Assembly (NCBI RefSeq): GCF_036785885.1
Contig: NC_092320.1
Span: 13,207,557-13,271,556 of the forward strand
Source: Coffea arabica
Lineage: Eukaryota > Streptophyta > Magnoliopsida > Gentianales > Rubiaceae
Direction: 5' to 3'
DNA length: 64,000 bases
Of this stretch, positions 1-13,794 are shown one piece after another; the first letter of the stretch is position 1, and every line of letters starts with the position of its first letter. The position numbers and the translations under genes were made by a program. The notes under the pieces are model-generated. The model did no database searches and was not told the origin of the DNA. It saw only the letters and a list, made by a program, of their open reading frames with translations.

Positions 1-946
1 CTATAAAAAAAAAAGGACAAAAAAAGGAATCCAATGACTCAATTATAGAGGCATGGCCATCAACCAAATGTTGCAAAAGAGGTAAAAGGGTAAATATCAA
101 GATTAGGCAGAAGGATCGGTTCGTCAAGCTTACCAAAACGCACTAATTACAGAATAAAAGCAACCAAAGCAGAAGGATTAAAGTGCAAAATTTAAAAAAA
201 AAACTACTTTTAGTTCTAGAATAAAAGTGCAAAATTAAAGCTGAAGGTATTTAGAACCAGTGCTTGATGATCGAACTAAAATTTGCATATTGTTGGGCTA
301 CTCCATACTTCACTTTTATGACAATTTATCATGCAAGCAATAAAATTAAACTTATGTACAAGATCAAGGTACTCAGAACCAGTACTGTGATTGAACTAAA
401 ATGTAGCATGATAGATTATGGAACTTAAAAACTTCTAAATATAATTTTCTTCTTGTTTAAGGTTGTCATGATTAAAAGGTTCAATCGGTAACCCAGTCCA
501 TATATAGAATGTGGTTTACTCATGCACATGCCAAGCAAAACTCGCACCTTCAGGGAAGAATTCATAAAAAATTTCAGTCCAAAAAGTAAACATTCTATTG
601 GTAGCCCTTTCCATCTACAGAATGTCATTCAATCATACATAAGAAATATGCAAGCAAAACTCGAACCTTAAGAAAAGAACTTATGAAAAAAATTCATAAT
701 CCAAAAAATTAAACAATAATACCTTTGTTGATTTTGTATTGCTGGTTGCTATCTCTAGTTTTATTTTCATTGTCTTAGCTGCAAAAGTTTAAAATCAAGT
801 GGCCATGAGCCAGGTAGCTATCCGGCCACTTAAAAGTATCTCCCAAAGACATGCATAAAGTCATTTCACTATAATACACCAAGAAAGAAAGAAGTTCAGC
901 ATTTAACAACAGTTATAAAATAAATTCATGATCACAAAAGACTTAC
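1..946. other. AT-rich sequence, no gene recognised
   Basis: No coding region is supported here. It lies downstream of the minus-strand signal peptide peptidase remnant and may be its degraded 3' end. A splice-acceptor-like site (minus-strand TTTGCAG near 784) is followed by a short stretch that could be a decayed terminal exon, but the reading is too weak to call. Confidence 0.4.
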
Positions 947-2220
947 TGGTTTCACTTCTCCTTTCCAAAAGACGTGCACAGCCAAAAATTCAATGACAGC
1001 CGGTACAATATACAAGAGTGCAGCCTGAATAAATAACCATTAAAAAGGATCAACAAAATGAGAAGTATGGACCCTCACTGGAACAAATTTACAGTTCTCA
1101 AATGTATCTATCTACTTTCAAAGGTAAGGACATGCATAAAACACCTACCTGTGCAGCTTGAAACCAATTCATGATAATTATTGTCGGGATCAAACCAACA
1201 GAGTATCCTACAAAAGCACTCTTGAAATATTGGTTCTGCTTCCCCTAAGAAACTTTAAAGTGCAATGCCAATGCCACAAATTCCTGAGATATATAAATTA
1301 CAGATGCAGATTTTACTTAGCACACTTCCGAGTATTTCTTCATACAATTTAGAACCATGCACACATCACAAGGGATCACCAACCAAACAAGAAGCTTAGA
1401 GATGAAAATGAAAAACTACACAATTATTCCAAATAGTAAAAAATGCAATGCTGTAGAGAGGGTTGGATTAAAAATGATGAATCTCATCACCGGATACATG
1501 TGTTCCCTTATAAGCAGCCGAGGAAGAAAAACAATTGAACATCAAATTCAAAAACTTAGCTATGGACTCTCAACATAGCAGCCAAAATGAGGATGACAAA
1601 CTGACAACAACTATTAGAACAATTAGAATAAAAGCCATACCAAGAATTACTGTATCCCCAAGAGCTAGCATTGAAAACAGACCTGCAGAGTCAGCCGTTG
1701 GGAACAAAAACTGTAGAAAGTATATATTATTACACTTAGTTACAAACTATGATAGACAGAATCCAAGTACAAGAATTTCTGTTAAAGATATACAGAACGC
1801 AACATGACACACTTACCTCGATAGGAGCATCAAAAGATTTAACAACACTAATCATTACTTGGGTAAAAAAGACCCAGAAAATGTCATATACAAAAAGTCT
1901 AGCCTGCAAATTTAAAACATGTCTATTACATCATAGTAAACAAATGGTAGGATAGTGCAATCTAGAAGATGCATCAATTAGAGCGGGAATACTGATAAAA
2001 ATGCATAAATACATGTGTGTCCATTTGTATCTATCAAAGCATATTGACCAAACATTGATACACAATAATAAATTTTTTGACATTCACAGTCTTAGTCGTC
2101 ACCTTCAAATTTATCTTATTGCATTTATACAAATAAGTTTATTTAAGTTACTAAGCTTCCTTCACTTACCAAAAGAATAGCTCCAATCTTGAATGAGCCA
2201 AGTGAAAGCATTTCGATTCC
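947..2220 (-). pseudogene. Signal peptide peptidase (SPP) gene fragment, C-terminal half, broken
   Basis: SPP is a multi-pass GxGD intramembrane aspartyl protease of the ER that cleaves signal peptides and other membrane helices. Five exons with GT/AG borders are readable on the minus strand: 2170-2220 (GIEMLSLGSFK), 1817-1903 (VYDIFWVFF, first catalytic Asp), 1641-1710 (FLFPTADSAG then MLALGD, second catalytic Asp), 1149-1283 (QYFKSAFVGYS, MNWFQAAQ) and 947-1024 (ALLYIVP, GEVKP). The N-terminal exons are absent. Damage: the GLGD motif reads ALGD, about 2 nt are missing at the start of exon 1149-1283 (frameshift), and the same exon has an in-frame TAG before GKQNQYF. It is therefore a dead partial copy. 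Family assignment is secure because residue order over all five exons follows plant SPP. Its neighbours suggest it may itself be a captured fragment, but no element end is visible inside the window. Confidence 0.85.
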
Positions 2221-3732
2221 CTTCAAAATCAAACACAAAACAAAGTGAGATCATTATATCTGCTTATAGGATTTAAAACAACATAGGATCAAATTGATGA
2301 AGAAAATATGCTTTATTTACCAATAGGAGGACAGATAAAGAAAATTTTAACATCATAACAGATGAAGAAGATTCCGCAAATAATATGCTACCAAGTATTC
2401 CAAAGAATGATTAAAAAAAGGAAAAAAAAAAGGCAGCTCCTTGTGAAAAAAAACTAAATGAGAAGAATGGAAGAAAAGAAAGAAATATGGATGGATAATA
2501 AAAAGAAAACAAAGACAAACCTCTTCAATCTTTCTGTTCTAGAGGAGAATTGGAATCCATTTAGAGCATCTAAGATAAAATAGTGCAAAAAAAGGAAAGA
2601 AAAATTATGGAATTACCAGAGCAAGTTGTTCCGTCTTAACCAACAGCAGCAGTGGTGGACTGAAAAAGGAACGAGGGAAAGGAAGAGAAAGAGGCGAAGG
2701 AGAAAGGGAAGAGAGAGAGGGGCGGGGCGGAAATTTAAGAAACACCCTAGAGGCAAGAAGAAGGGGAAGAGATCGGAGAACAACATACGGTAGAAATAGA
2801 AAGAAAAGAAATCTAAAGAAACATGACAACTCAGAAAACGTACAGAGGAAAAGAGCAAGATTGCACCTCTCTGGAGAGCAAAACAGAAGATCTAGAGAAG
2901 GCAAGAAAGGTCCTAGCTTGGCCAAGCGAAATAAAGGATGAAACATATCAACTCTAGCCTAAAACGTACAGAGGAAAAGACCAAGATTGCACCTCTCTGG
3001 ACAACAAAACAGACTCAACTCAGAAGAAAAGAGGAAAACAGGAGCTGCATTACAAAAGGAGGAAAAAAACTTACACCGAAGGGGGAGGAGAACCAAACGG
3101 GTGGCATATGATTTGGACCGCTGCAACCAGAGCGCGCGAGAGACAAAGGCTCAATACTCCTTGCGTTGTAAGAAGACAATGCATCACCAGATACCTCAAC
3201 AAGCTTTTGTACCAGGGTTTAGAGCATCTGGCTAAGCGACAGAGCAACATTGCTCAAAAAAAGAAGATAGAGAAAGCTGCAAACTAATAAAAATAAGGAA
3301 GCTGCAAATTGACCAAAAAAAAAAAGAAGCTAAGAGCAAGGAAGCTCACCGCTACTGAAGATTTTGGTAGTATAATTTTTTGGTGAGGAAAGCGACGGAG
3401 AGGAGAAGCGGCGGAGAGGTATTTGCTGCTCTGTGTATGTAAACCCTAAAGTAAATAGACAAGATGGAAATGGAGGCTATATCTGGGTAAGCGACAGAGC
3501 AACATTGCCCAAAAAAAAATGGAGAGAGAAAAGGCAGCGGAAAGAGAGCAAATGCAGCAGAAGAACAGAAAGAAGGAAGTACGGGCACATGGGACACTGG
3601 CAGGTAAGGCCAGATGGGGAGCTAACGCGCAATGCGCGAACAACATGATGCTTCCAATCCACATGCCGGGCACGTGAGAGGACGACGAAACTTTTGGCTG
3701 AATTCACTTGAGACGTTATCTACTTATGTTGA
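2221..3732. other. Purine-rich spacer with short direct repeats
   Basis: No gene recognised. Open frames here follow from the biased GAA/AGG composition. Two local duplications are visible: a ~50-bp block starting AAAACGTACAGAGGAAAAGA near 2836 repeats near 2960, and a block starting TAAGCGACAGAGCAACATTG at 3233 repeats at 3488. The right end (3671-3726) is an inverted copy of sequence just beyond the neighbouring Helitron (8983-9045). Confidence 0.6.
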
Positions 3733-5815
3733 TCTACCTATATAGTAAAAGCGCGAATGAGTTTTGGCAAAAGAGTGGTCGTCTGCTGATTTGTCAAGCT
3801 CTCATTGGTTAAAATGTGGTCGTCCTCCTCGCGCCAAAATCACGTGCCCAGCTACAGAAATATTGGAGGGTTTTCTTTCTTTCTGATGTATTCTGCCGAG
3901 GATGGGACTAGCGCATGGCTCGATACATTAGAAGGGTTCTCTTTCTCCCTTGTTCATCGCTGTTCTCCTCTCTCTCTCTCTCTCTCGTCTGATTGGGTTT
4001 TAGACTTTTAGTCCCTTGGTTTACCCCTCCGATTCTTCATTTACACGAACTCTCTTCTCTGTATGTGTTTGTTCTTTATCCACTGGATCCAATCTAAGAC
4101 GTGCAGTAGCAGAGAAAATCACATCAATTGAAGGTTGGTTAGTGGCTCAAGGATTACTACCATCAAATTCTTATCTTTCTCCTCCTCTGATTTCTGTACG
4201 ATTGGGACTAGGGCTTGGTAAACACTCTTCGTCCCTGTCACTTACTTTCTTCTCTTTTCAAACTCACCGGCGGACCAACATTTCTTCCATACCTCTCCGA
4301 TTTTCTCTGTATTGTTTTCTCTAAAAATTAAGGTCGGAAGTCTGCTGGCAGCTTCCAGTGCCCCACACCACAAAACCCATTCACTAGTAGCCAACCGCTC
4401 TCCTCCAGTCCCCACATATATATGTTCCTCTGGCACTGGCTGACAAAAAGCCCCGCGCCAGAAACTGATCTACCAGTTTGTTTCTCGAATTATCACCCCT
4501 CACCCCCTATTTGGGAAATACTTTAGTGGTAGTACCCCTGCTACCTAGCGCGATAGCCTTTGTTTCCTCAGTGGTGATGGAAACTCTGGCAGCTTCATCC
4601 GCCAAGCTACTTGTATATGTGGAGAATCAGAATCCGAGAGACAAGCATACCAGTACCGATTTTTTGGTGCCAAGCTCCGACAACAAGAGCTGCTGCTGCC
4701 CGGAGTAGACCAGAAATTCGTTTTCTTGGATACCTGAACAAGCATGCCAACTGTGGTTATTCATCTTCACATTCATTTTCCTTTCATCGGAAAACCATTC
4801 ACCCCATTCCTTCTGTCCCTGCTCTGTCAGAGGTGATCTCCCTTTGGCTTGCTCAACTATTTGTCATCAACTTCCCGTTCTATTTATTGCCATCAACTAT
4901 TTGTCAGGGTGTTTTGCTAACACCCTCTCCTAACGGATGTACTAATGCTTTTTCTTGATTCCTTATCAAATCCCCATTTAAAGTTTCTTTAAAAAAAATT
5001 AAGGGCAACAACAGCCACAAATGACCTTCAATTTTCTGGCTTTTGTTTCTGGTCTTTTTAGATGAGATGAGCTACAAATAACTTGTAGATTTACTCAACT
5101 TTTCTCTGTTCTTCCAATGGTCTTTATTTGCTTAAAAATTAATAAAGCTCGGTTTAATATCTCTGTTACTCAATTATTTTCTTAGCGATAAGAACTTTGA
5201 TCTTCTAATCTTTATATCTTAAGATTTTTTATTTTATTTTATGTGTTATTTATCCGATTTCCTAATTTTTATAGTATTATCTTTGCAGGAAAAAGATGAC
5301 AACTTTTATGGGATGCAAATGCAAGTACTTGTGGATATATTCCATCCTTTTTTGTCCTCCAAAGGTCTGTTCTGCTTTATTTATCTATTGATTTATTTGT
5401 TTATTTATTTTTTGCCGATAAAAACTTTGTCCTTTTAATTTCGGTCTCTACTCTCAAATCACTTGAAGTTTTTATTTTGTCCTTTATTTTATTGGATCAT
5501 ACTATTATTTTTATAGAAAGGAAGATGAATTTATTAGGTTTTAGCTAAAAATAGGCATGAACATCAATGTTTTCCTCTGTAAGCATTTTTTCTAGTGCTG
5601 TTTGACAGAAAGTATGAGTTATGGTGGTTTCTTAAAGCTTTCTAGAAGCATTTAATCCCTAAAATGTTACATGCCTTTCTAAGAGCTCTTAAAGCTCTTT
5701 CATCATTACATGTATTGATTTCCTTCTATGTTTCTCCTATTGTGTTCCTTCATAGGGTTTGTGACTGTCTTCATTTATATCCTGCTAAAAAATGTTGGTT
5801 TGCTTGCGATTTCAG
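3733..5815 (+). other. Helitron 1 left part, no gene recognised
   Basis: Mostly T- and pyrimidine-rich, with small open frames that lack recognisable domains. It could include captured promoter or 5' UTR sequence, but nothing can be assigned. Confidence 0.5.
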
Positions 5816-8499
5816 ATTAATCAGAAGATGATGAAATCTGCAATGATTAAAGATCTATACTCTGAAATTGACAGATTGAAGCAAGGTTTGTTGATTGCTC
5901 TGTCTATGTCTGTTCATGCAAGTGCGTTGTGTACACTTCCATAAATACAGAAATCTTTTGGTTTACAGACTGGTTAAGCACATTAGATAATTTTGCACAT
6001 GCCGTGACAATATTGCATTGAATCTATTTAACAATCTTATGTTCATCAGAGATGTATGCTGCTAGAGAAAAAAACAGGATTTATATACCAAAAGATCATT
6101 ATCTGCAGGATGAAGCCGAGAAAAAGGTCCCAATCTGGTCATTTGGTCTGATGATGACATGTATTACCTGAAAATTTCCCCTGAAAATTAGTAATTTTGT
6201 TTCTAATTTCAGGCAATGGCTGAGAAGATAGAACGCATGGAGCTTGATGTGGAATCCAGGGACAAGGTATGCTTGAGAAATGAATCTTTAAGCTTGTCTT
6301 TTCTTGTTGCCACTTGCAACACTTGATTGATTACACGTTATGCTTTTTGAGCAGCAATTTGTGGTGCTTCAGGAACTTTACAAATCTCAACAGCTATTGA
6401 CAGCAGAGTTAAGTGACAAACTTGACAAAACTGAGATAAAATTAATTTATTTTGTTGCCCTCATAATAGTACGTCGTGTTTTCCCCTCTTTTGCTCATGA
6501 TGTCACAACTATATTTTTGTTGTGCTCTAGAAAATGCTGCAGGAAACTGAGCATGCTTTGGCTGATCTGGAGGAACGGTTTAGACAAGCTAATGCCACAA
6601 TAAAAGAAAAGGAGTATCTGATGGCCAATCTTCTGAAGTCTGGTGAGGCCAATGTTCACCACAGTTTAAAGTTGTTCACATATAGTCCTAAATGCTAATG
6701 TTGCTGCATAAATAATGCATCTATTATTATTTTCCTGTTACTTAGGCTACCAAGTCATTCTAATAACTTTTTTCAATTTATGATTTTTTGTTGCATCTGA
6801 TCTGCTAGCCTGCAATGCTTTCCTGTCTCCTAAGCAATTTTCCTTCTTATTTGACTCTAATATTCAGTAATATCTAGGTGAGATCTGTGATGTTATATAC
6901 ATGGGCCATTTCATAATTTTTGCTTGTGTAACTTGCCTTGGTAAATGGGAAACAGAAAGGAGTGATAAAGGGCCACAATGAGCTGAATATTTTTTTTGAT
7001 AGACATAATTAAGTTTTTCCAGTTTGACTGGTGATATGAGGTCCCTTTACTTTCAATATTTTAGTCTGTTTACTTGTGCAACTTGCCTTTGGTTAAATAG
7101 GAAACGCAAAAGAGTGACAGAGACCCACAATGAGCTGAATTTTTTTTGCTAGACACAATTAAGTTTTTGAATTTCTCTGCTTGCTTTTTCTCACTTTATG
7201 TACTAATAACAACTATCCATCATGTAAAAGAAATCTTTCTATAATCCATCAAGACATTATTAGAATAGTTTTCTGACATCATGTGGTTTTCTTCTACCAG
7301 AGAAAGCACTTATGGAGCGGGCATTTGATCTTTGAACAGAACTGGAGAATGTTGCATCAGATGTCTCCAATTTGTTTGCTAAGATTGGTTTGTATGCTAA
7401 GCTTAGTGATCTAAACAGAATAAGGATGTATTATGCCCAAAACCATGCAGTTTAATGTTGTTATTCATGCATAATTGCTTATCCAGAGCACAAGGGCAAA
7501 ATAGAAGATGGAAACAGAATTATTGTCCAGAAGTTCCAACCACAGCTAACGCAACAGCTTCGCATCTTGCATAAAACTGTGACAGCTTCAGCAACACAAC
7601 AAGAGCAACAATTAAAGGATATGGAAGAAGATATGCAGTCTTTTGTATCCACAAAGACACAGGTATTGTATACATGAAATAGCATAAGCTTGTATCTGCA
7701 TAGATTGTTTGTCAATACATTCACGTCTCTCTTGTGTGCTAGGCTACTGAAGAGTTTCGAAGCCGCCTCGAGTAGTTGAAAACTATGTATGGTTCTGGTA
7801 TAGAATCTCTTGACAGTTTAGCTGGGGAACTTGATGGGAATTCACAGTCAACTTTTGGACATCTAAATTCTCAGGTCTCTGGGCATTCATCTTCTCTGAC
7901 TAAGGTGAGTATCTCTTGACATTGAATGCTACAACTATGATTTGCCTCTGTATCTTTTGCTTGATCAATGTTCAAAAAATGCAGTTTTTCAATAGTATTG
8001 CTTCAGAGGCTGATAAACTGCTGAATGATCTTCAAAATAGTCTTCACGGTCAGGAGAGCAAACTAATTGCATTTGCACTGCAGCAACGTGAGGTTGGCAT
8101 TTGCTTAAGAAACTAAAGAAACATGCTTGGCCTGATAACTTTCCATTCTCTGATCTAATTTGAGAGAACCAGCTAATGTTACTTACATTGACATCTTCTG
8201 CAGGCTCATCAAAGAGCTGTCACGATAACAAGGTCAATTGCTGAAATAACTGCCAACTTTTTGAAAACTTTGGATGCGCATGTTTCACAATTAGGCCGAA
8301 TTATAGAAGAATCACAGACAGTCAATGATAAACAATTATCTGATCTAGAAAAGAAGTTTAAGGTGATTTGACTTTTTTCCCACTTGAACCTATTTTCTGC
8401 TCTAAGTTGTGGTTTTGCTTTAAGTTTGATTCTGTTTTGGTTTCTTCCTTCAATGTAGGAGTGTGCTGCCAATGAAGAAAGGCAGCTCTTAGAAAGGCA
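5816..8499 (+). pseudogene. Kinesin-5 (KRP125-type) stalk fragment captured by Helitron 1
   Basis: Kinesin-5 motors are homotetramers that slide antiparallel spindle microtubules; this piece covers only neck and coiled-coil stalk, with no motor domain. Exons read as 5816-5885 (MMKSAMIKDLYSEIDRLKQ), 6050-6126 (YAAREKNRIYIPKDHY), 6213-6266, 6355 to about 6432, about 6529-6643, 7301-7386, 7487-7661 (VQKFQPQLTQQL, QQEQQLKDMEEDMQSF), 7743-7904 (LKTMYGSGIESLDSLAGEL), 7985-8092, 8204-8361 and 8459-8499. Most introns keep GT and AG. Damage: TGA in exon 7301 (after RAFDL), TAG in exon 7743 (before LKTMYG), and a lost donor GT after exon 6355. The retained introns show capture from genomic DNA, not from mRNA. 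Confidence 0.88.
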
Positions 8500-8951
8500 T
8501 TAAATGCTTGTTACATCCCTAAAATGTTACATGCAAAGAATTGGATGAATAATATAGAAATGATTGAACAACATCAAAATTAATGCTCGTTGTAAATTTA
8601 AGAACACCACAGATAATCAATCCTCCACAGAATAATAGAAAAAATTAGTAGTGTTTACTCATTGTTTAATATTTTTGAATCTCCCATTTACTTCTCCCAA
8701 CACTTCATCCCATCTCTACATGAAGCAAAATCATACTGTTGAGTTTCAATTTTATTCGCCTCAATTATTTTCTTTTTGATCTTTTTCTCGACACCATGTT
8801 AGATGCAAACCTTTATTTACTCGCATTTTCTTACAACATTGCTTATTTAAAAGCTTAATCATTTTATAACCAAATAACTTAAATGCAATGCATACGATAT
8901 ATGATATCTTCACTTGAAAATCTGGGCATTTTCTGGGCAACATGAAATTAA
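8500..8951 (+). other. Helitron 1 right part, non-coding
   Basis: AT-rich sequence between the last kinesin exon and the terminal hairpin. An antisense open frame spans the element border and is not supported by any domain. Confidence 0.5.
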
Positions 8952-8982
8952 CACCGTGCATCGCGCGGTGATCCCCTCCTAG
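8952..8982 (+). repeat. Helitron 1 terminal hairpin and CTAG end
   Basis: CACCGTGC, loop ATC, GCGCGGTG forms an 8-bp stem (one G-T pair), then ATCCCCTC, then CTAG before a T. This is the standard Helitron 3' architecture, where the hairpin serves as replication terminator. Confidence 0.8.
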
Positions 8983-9053
8983 TAAGTAGATAAAGAGCCG
9001 AAGGCCTCTGATGACCTGGAATGGTTTTCGTCGTCCTCTCACGTGCCGCACAT

Positions 9054-9154
9054 GTGAGTCACCAGCCTCTTTTTTTCCGCACGATGCGCCAAATACTTCG
9101 CACGTGAGAGTCACCAGCCTCTTTTTTTCCGCGCGATGCGCCAAATACTTCCTC
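9054..9154 (+). repeat. Tandem duplication, two ~50-bp units
   Basis: Two copies of a unit beginning GTGAG and containing CACCAGCCTCTTTTTTTCCG followed by GATGCGCCAAATACTTC, starting at 9054 and 9104. The right copy runs into a pyrimidine-rich, UTR-like stretch (CTCTCTAGGGTTTTC). Confidence 0.8.
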
Positions 9155-10213
9155 TCTAGGGTTTTCTTAAATTTCCTCCGCCGCCGCCGCTTTCTCTCTT
9201 CTCCCCTTCTCTCCTTCGCCTCACCTTTATCCTCAGAAGCTAAACCCATCCCAACAGTCCTTGATCAGATCTTTCCCTCTTCCTCTTGTTCTCAAAATCT
9301 TTATTATCTCTCCTTCTCCTTTCCTTCCAACTCTTTGATTTTATTCTTGAATATTACATCAACTTTTTTATTTTTTTTCTTTATTCTCATGTTTACTGCG
9401 CCTGCCTGCCGTCCCCAATTCCCCACTCAACTCGCCACACCGGCTACTACGACCAATTTGTCATGTCTCCCAGCTCCGGACGTCACAGAATTTAAAAGCT
9501 ACCAGTTGCCACTTTCTGCTGGTCCCTAGGCTTTTCTTTTCTATCCACAGCACTCCACCCGTCCATCCGGCTCAAGCTTACAGCTAGATGAAGGAACAAA
9601 GCATAGGCCTCCACTACCCGTGCCAACTGCCTATTTGTTCCGTGTTTTCATTTAACATTTGAAGCTTCAAACCCTGTAAACGATACCTAACCTTTTCCAC
9701 AATCGTCTTTTATTTTCGTTCCTTGGCTGAGAGACTGCCGACTTTGTCTTGGCTGGGATTACTTTTGATTTGTTGACTTTTATTTTTCGGTCAAATATAG
9801 AACCGAGAGTGAAGCATTGACTGCTGCTTCCTCTCTATTGTTTCAGGTACTACCTCGGTTCTTCCGTTACTTTCCGTTAATTAGTGATTATTTTTCTCTC
9901 TTCTATTTGGTTGCGTCGATGTTTTGTCTTGTTTTTTCTGGAATGCAGCTAGAGTGTAGATATGTGGTGGCCCTCTTAGAGATGATCTGAAAGAAAATAT
10001 TCAATCCCAGATCTTCAAGCGAAAGTAGTAGAGTGAGGTATGTGCGATTTTCTCTAATTTTTTTCCTAATTATTTCATTTCATAGGATTTTTTTCTGAAT
10101 TTTCCTGAAATTTTTTTAGAATGGCAATATTGATTTTATTAGAAATGCCTCTACCGAAATTTTTCTGGCTGCTTTTCAAGTTTATTATTGCTAATTAATT
10201 GGATTACTGGAAT
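9155..10213 (+). other. Pyrimidine-rich, promoter/UTR-like sequence in segment 2
   Basis: Contains TCTCTAGGGTTTTC and CCGCCGCCGCC stretches typical of plant 5' UTRs, and a spliced-looking arrangement near 9846-9950. No protein domain recognised. A 172-codon open frame at 9011-9529 is low-complexity and crosses the duplication, so it is not called. Confidence 0.4.
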
Positions 10214-10409
10214 GGACAGGTTGTTGCAGTTAAGCAATTGGATAGAAATAGACTTTAAGGTAACCGGGAATTTTTGGTTGATGTTCTTATGTTCAGTCTT
10301 TTATATCATTCTAACCTTGTAAATTTAATTGGTTACTGTGCTAATAGGGACCAGAGGCTACTTGTCTATTAGTTCATGCCCTTGGGATCATTGGAAGATC
10401 ATCTTCATG
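10214..10409 (+). pseudogene. Receptor-like cytoplasmic kinase (PBS1-like) fragment
   Basis: One exon of the kinase N-lobe. GQVVAVKQLDRN holds the ATP-binding Lys of the VAVK motif, followed by [29 protein letters not shown] and MPLGSLEDHLH, the order seen in the RLCK-VII/PBL family. An in-frame TAA follows RNRL and a TAG replaces the residue after RLLVY, so it cannot encode a kinase. A GT donor follows at 10410. Other exons of the gene are not seen in the window. Confidence 0.85.
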
Positions 10410-11602
10410 GTATCATTTCAGGCATTCTTGTTCATTATCTTGTCAATTGTTTGCGGTTTAGTTATTGCATGCATTTTTAAGTTAAATTTACATGTTTACT
10501 GAAATTTACAAACTACATAAATTTTCTTAAGGAAGGCATGATGACTGTGTAAGTTTTGTTTAGTAAGTTAATTGGGTTTTTTCTACTTAAACTAACTTTT
10601 ATGTTGATTGCTCTTTCTTTACAATAATGCCATTTATAAGGAAAAATAAAATGCAGAACTAATGAAGCCTCAAGGATAGAGCTTAGGCTCAAACTTGCTT
10701 ATTCTAGGTATGGGGGTCAATATTCGTTTCAGGAAAAGGGGAAAGGTGGGGTTGAGGGCATATAAGTGGCATAGTATGGTGAATGGATGGTTTGGTGTTT
10801 TTAATAGTGGTGATAGCTGCTAGCATTGAAGAATCTTAAGTCCTTTAAGGTAATGCCTTCATTATTTTGTCATTTCTCTCCATTTTTTTTCCTTCCATGT
10901 TTGAACTATTGTGGTGTTGCTATTTTTTGTAATTATCAGCTGTTCTTTTTGCTTGTTTCATGGTTGTTTGTTTTGATTTTTCTGCCCTGAAATTTTCTGT
11001 TGGTTTTTTGTCCGATAAAATCCATCTAAAGATGACTATTATTTGTGTTAGTATGGCTTCTGCCTCCGATTAGTGATGCAAATTTACTTCTTTTTCAATA
11101 TCGAACCAGCCTTTGCATTTAGAATAATGTCTTCTTTAACTTTCTGCCTTTTGTTTTCCCTGTATTCTATACTTTTAGATGATTTATTATTGTTTTCCTA
11201 TTATTGTTGATCTATTAGGGTTCAGCTGCAGAAAGTGCTTTCTCGGGGATTTGATGAAAGTACTTGGCCACTCCAAACTAAAACCGGCAGGTATACTCTA
11301 CAAAAGATAAAAGGGACAATTACCTGCCATATTCACCCTTTTGTAGGTTAATACATACTTGAACATTTAAAATTGTACTTATGAGAAAATTGGAATAGCT
11401 ACTCAAACTTGGTATATTTGTAAAATTTTGACAAGATTGATAAACATGCTATATTGTTTACATGGTATTTTTCTTACTTGTATTTTGCTAAATGGTTTAA
11501 ACCATGCCATGAGATAGATGGATATATTCAATGATGCACTGGAATCTTTCTATTTTCATGCTTAATAGTTGCTATTAATTCATTTTCTATCTTCTGTTGC
11601 AG
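10410..11602 (+). other. Intron-like spacer in segment 2
   Basis: T-rich sequence with no recognised domain. Short exon-like blocks near 10655-10700 and 11218-11290 end in GT but their proteins could not be assigned; the first part may be the following intron of the kinase gene. Confidence 0.4.
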
Positions 11603-13154
<1,552 letters not shown>

Positions 13155-13794
13155 GTAATATATGCAGCCGACTGCCTTAAAAATTTGGTTCACCGATTCA
13201 AAAAAAAAAATTGGTTCATGGTGCATAGCAATTTGGCTTTACATTCTCTATCTATTGCCAGGTTATAAATGGCCTTGAGGATATTTAAGAGGTCTAATTC
13301 TCTGGAAGTGATGCATAGTTTTGCCATTTTTAACGTTGAAAGAAATATTTGTTTCCATTTGTTTTCTTTGTGCAATTTTTTTTTTAAAGAAAAGGTACTG
13401 AAAATTCGAAAAGTGATTGACTACTTTTGAACTATTTAAAAAGATTATTTGAGAGATATTTGGTGAATTATGGTCCATAAGAAAGAATAATTGGCACTGA
13501 GAATATTTCAAGCAATAAAAGATGAAATCCCTTCAAAAGTTGTATGATTGAAATTACATTGTTGATGTTAAGTTCCAAATTTTGAACTTTAAGTATCATC
13601 AACTCCAAACTTCATATTTATAGGGTGAACTGGTGGTTTAAGAAGAATTATTCTCAATTTCGCAGAATGACGTTGGATGTTAATGTAGGAAAAATTTAAT
13701 CTGGTTGAAAAATTCTTTTGTAATAATCCATTGTTCATTCTCTTCTGCTTGTTATACATGTACTTAACCCAAATCGTCATTTGGTTTTTTGTAG
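13155..13794 (+). other. Spacer between UGPase and amidohydrolase fragments
   Basis: AT-rich, with a poly-A tract at 13200-13210. No coding sequence is supported. The junction between two captured genes must lie here. Confidence 0.5.

Larger units (their letters stand above)
3733..8982 (+). mobile_element. Helitron 1 (non-autonomous), carrying a kinesin-5 gene fragment
   Basis: The left end begins TCTACCTATATAGTAAAAGC after an A, and the right end is CTAG followed by T, as expected for a Helitron inserted between A and T with no target duplication. An 8-bp stem with ATC loop (8952-8970, one G-T pair) lies 8 nt before CTAG. The next Helitron-type terminus at 14894 shares the last bases CCTCCTAGT, so both belong to one family. 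No Rep/helicase coding sequence was seen, so the element would depend on a helper. It carries 11 exons of a kinesin-5 gene on the same strand. The 5' end is called from similarity to plant Helitron ends and is less secure than the 3' end. Confidence 0.75.

Noticed and set aside
2605-2946. 113-codon minus-strand frame, possibly the missing N-terminus of SPP
   Set aside because: Leu/Phe/Ser richness comes from purine-rich sequence on the other strand; it does not match SPP N-terminal residues.
9011-9529. 172-codon plus-strand and overlapping 162-codon minus-strand open frames
   Set aside because: They overlap the 50-bp tandem duplication and the Helitron border; the composition is low-complexity with no domain.
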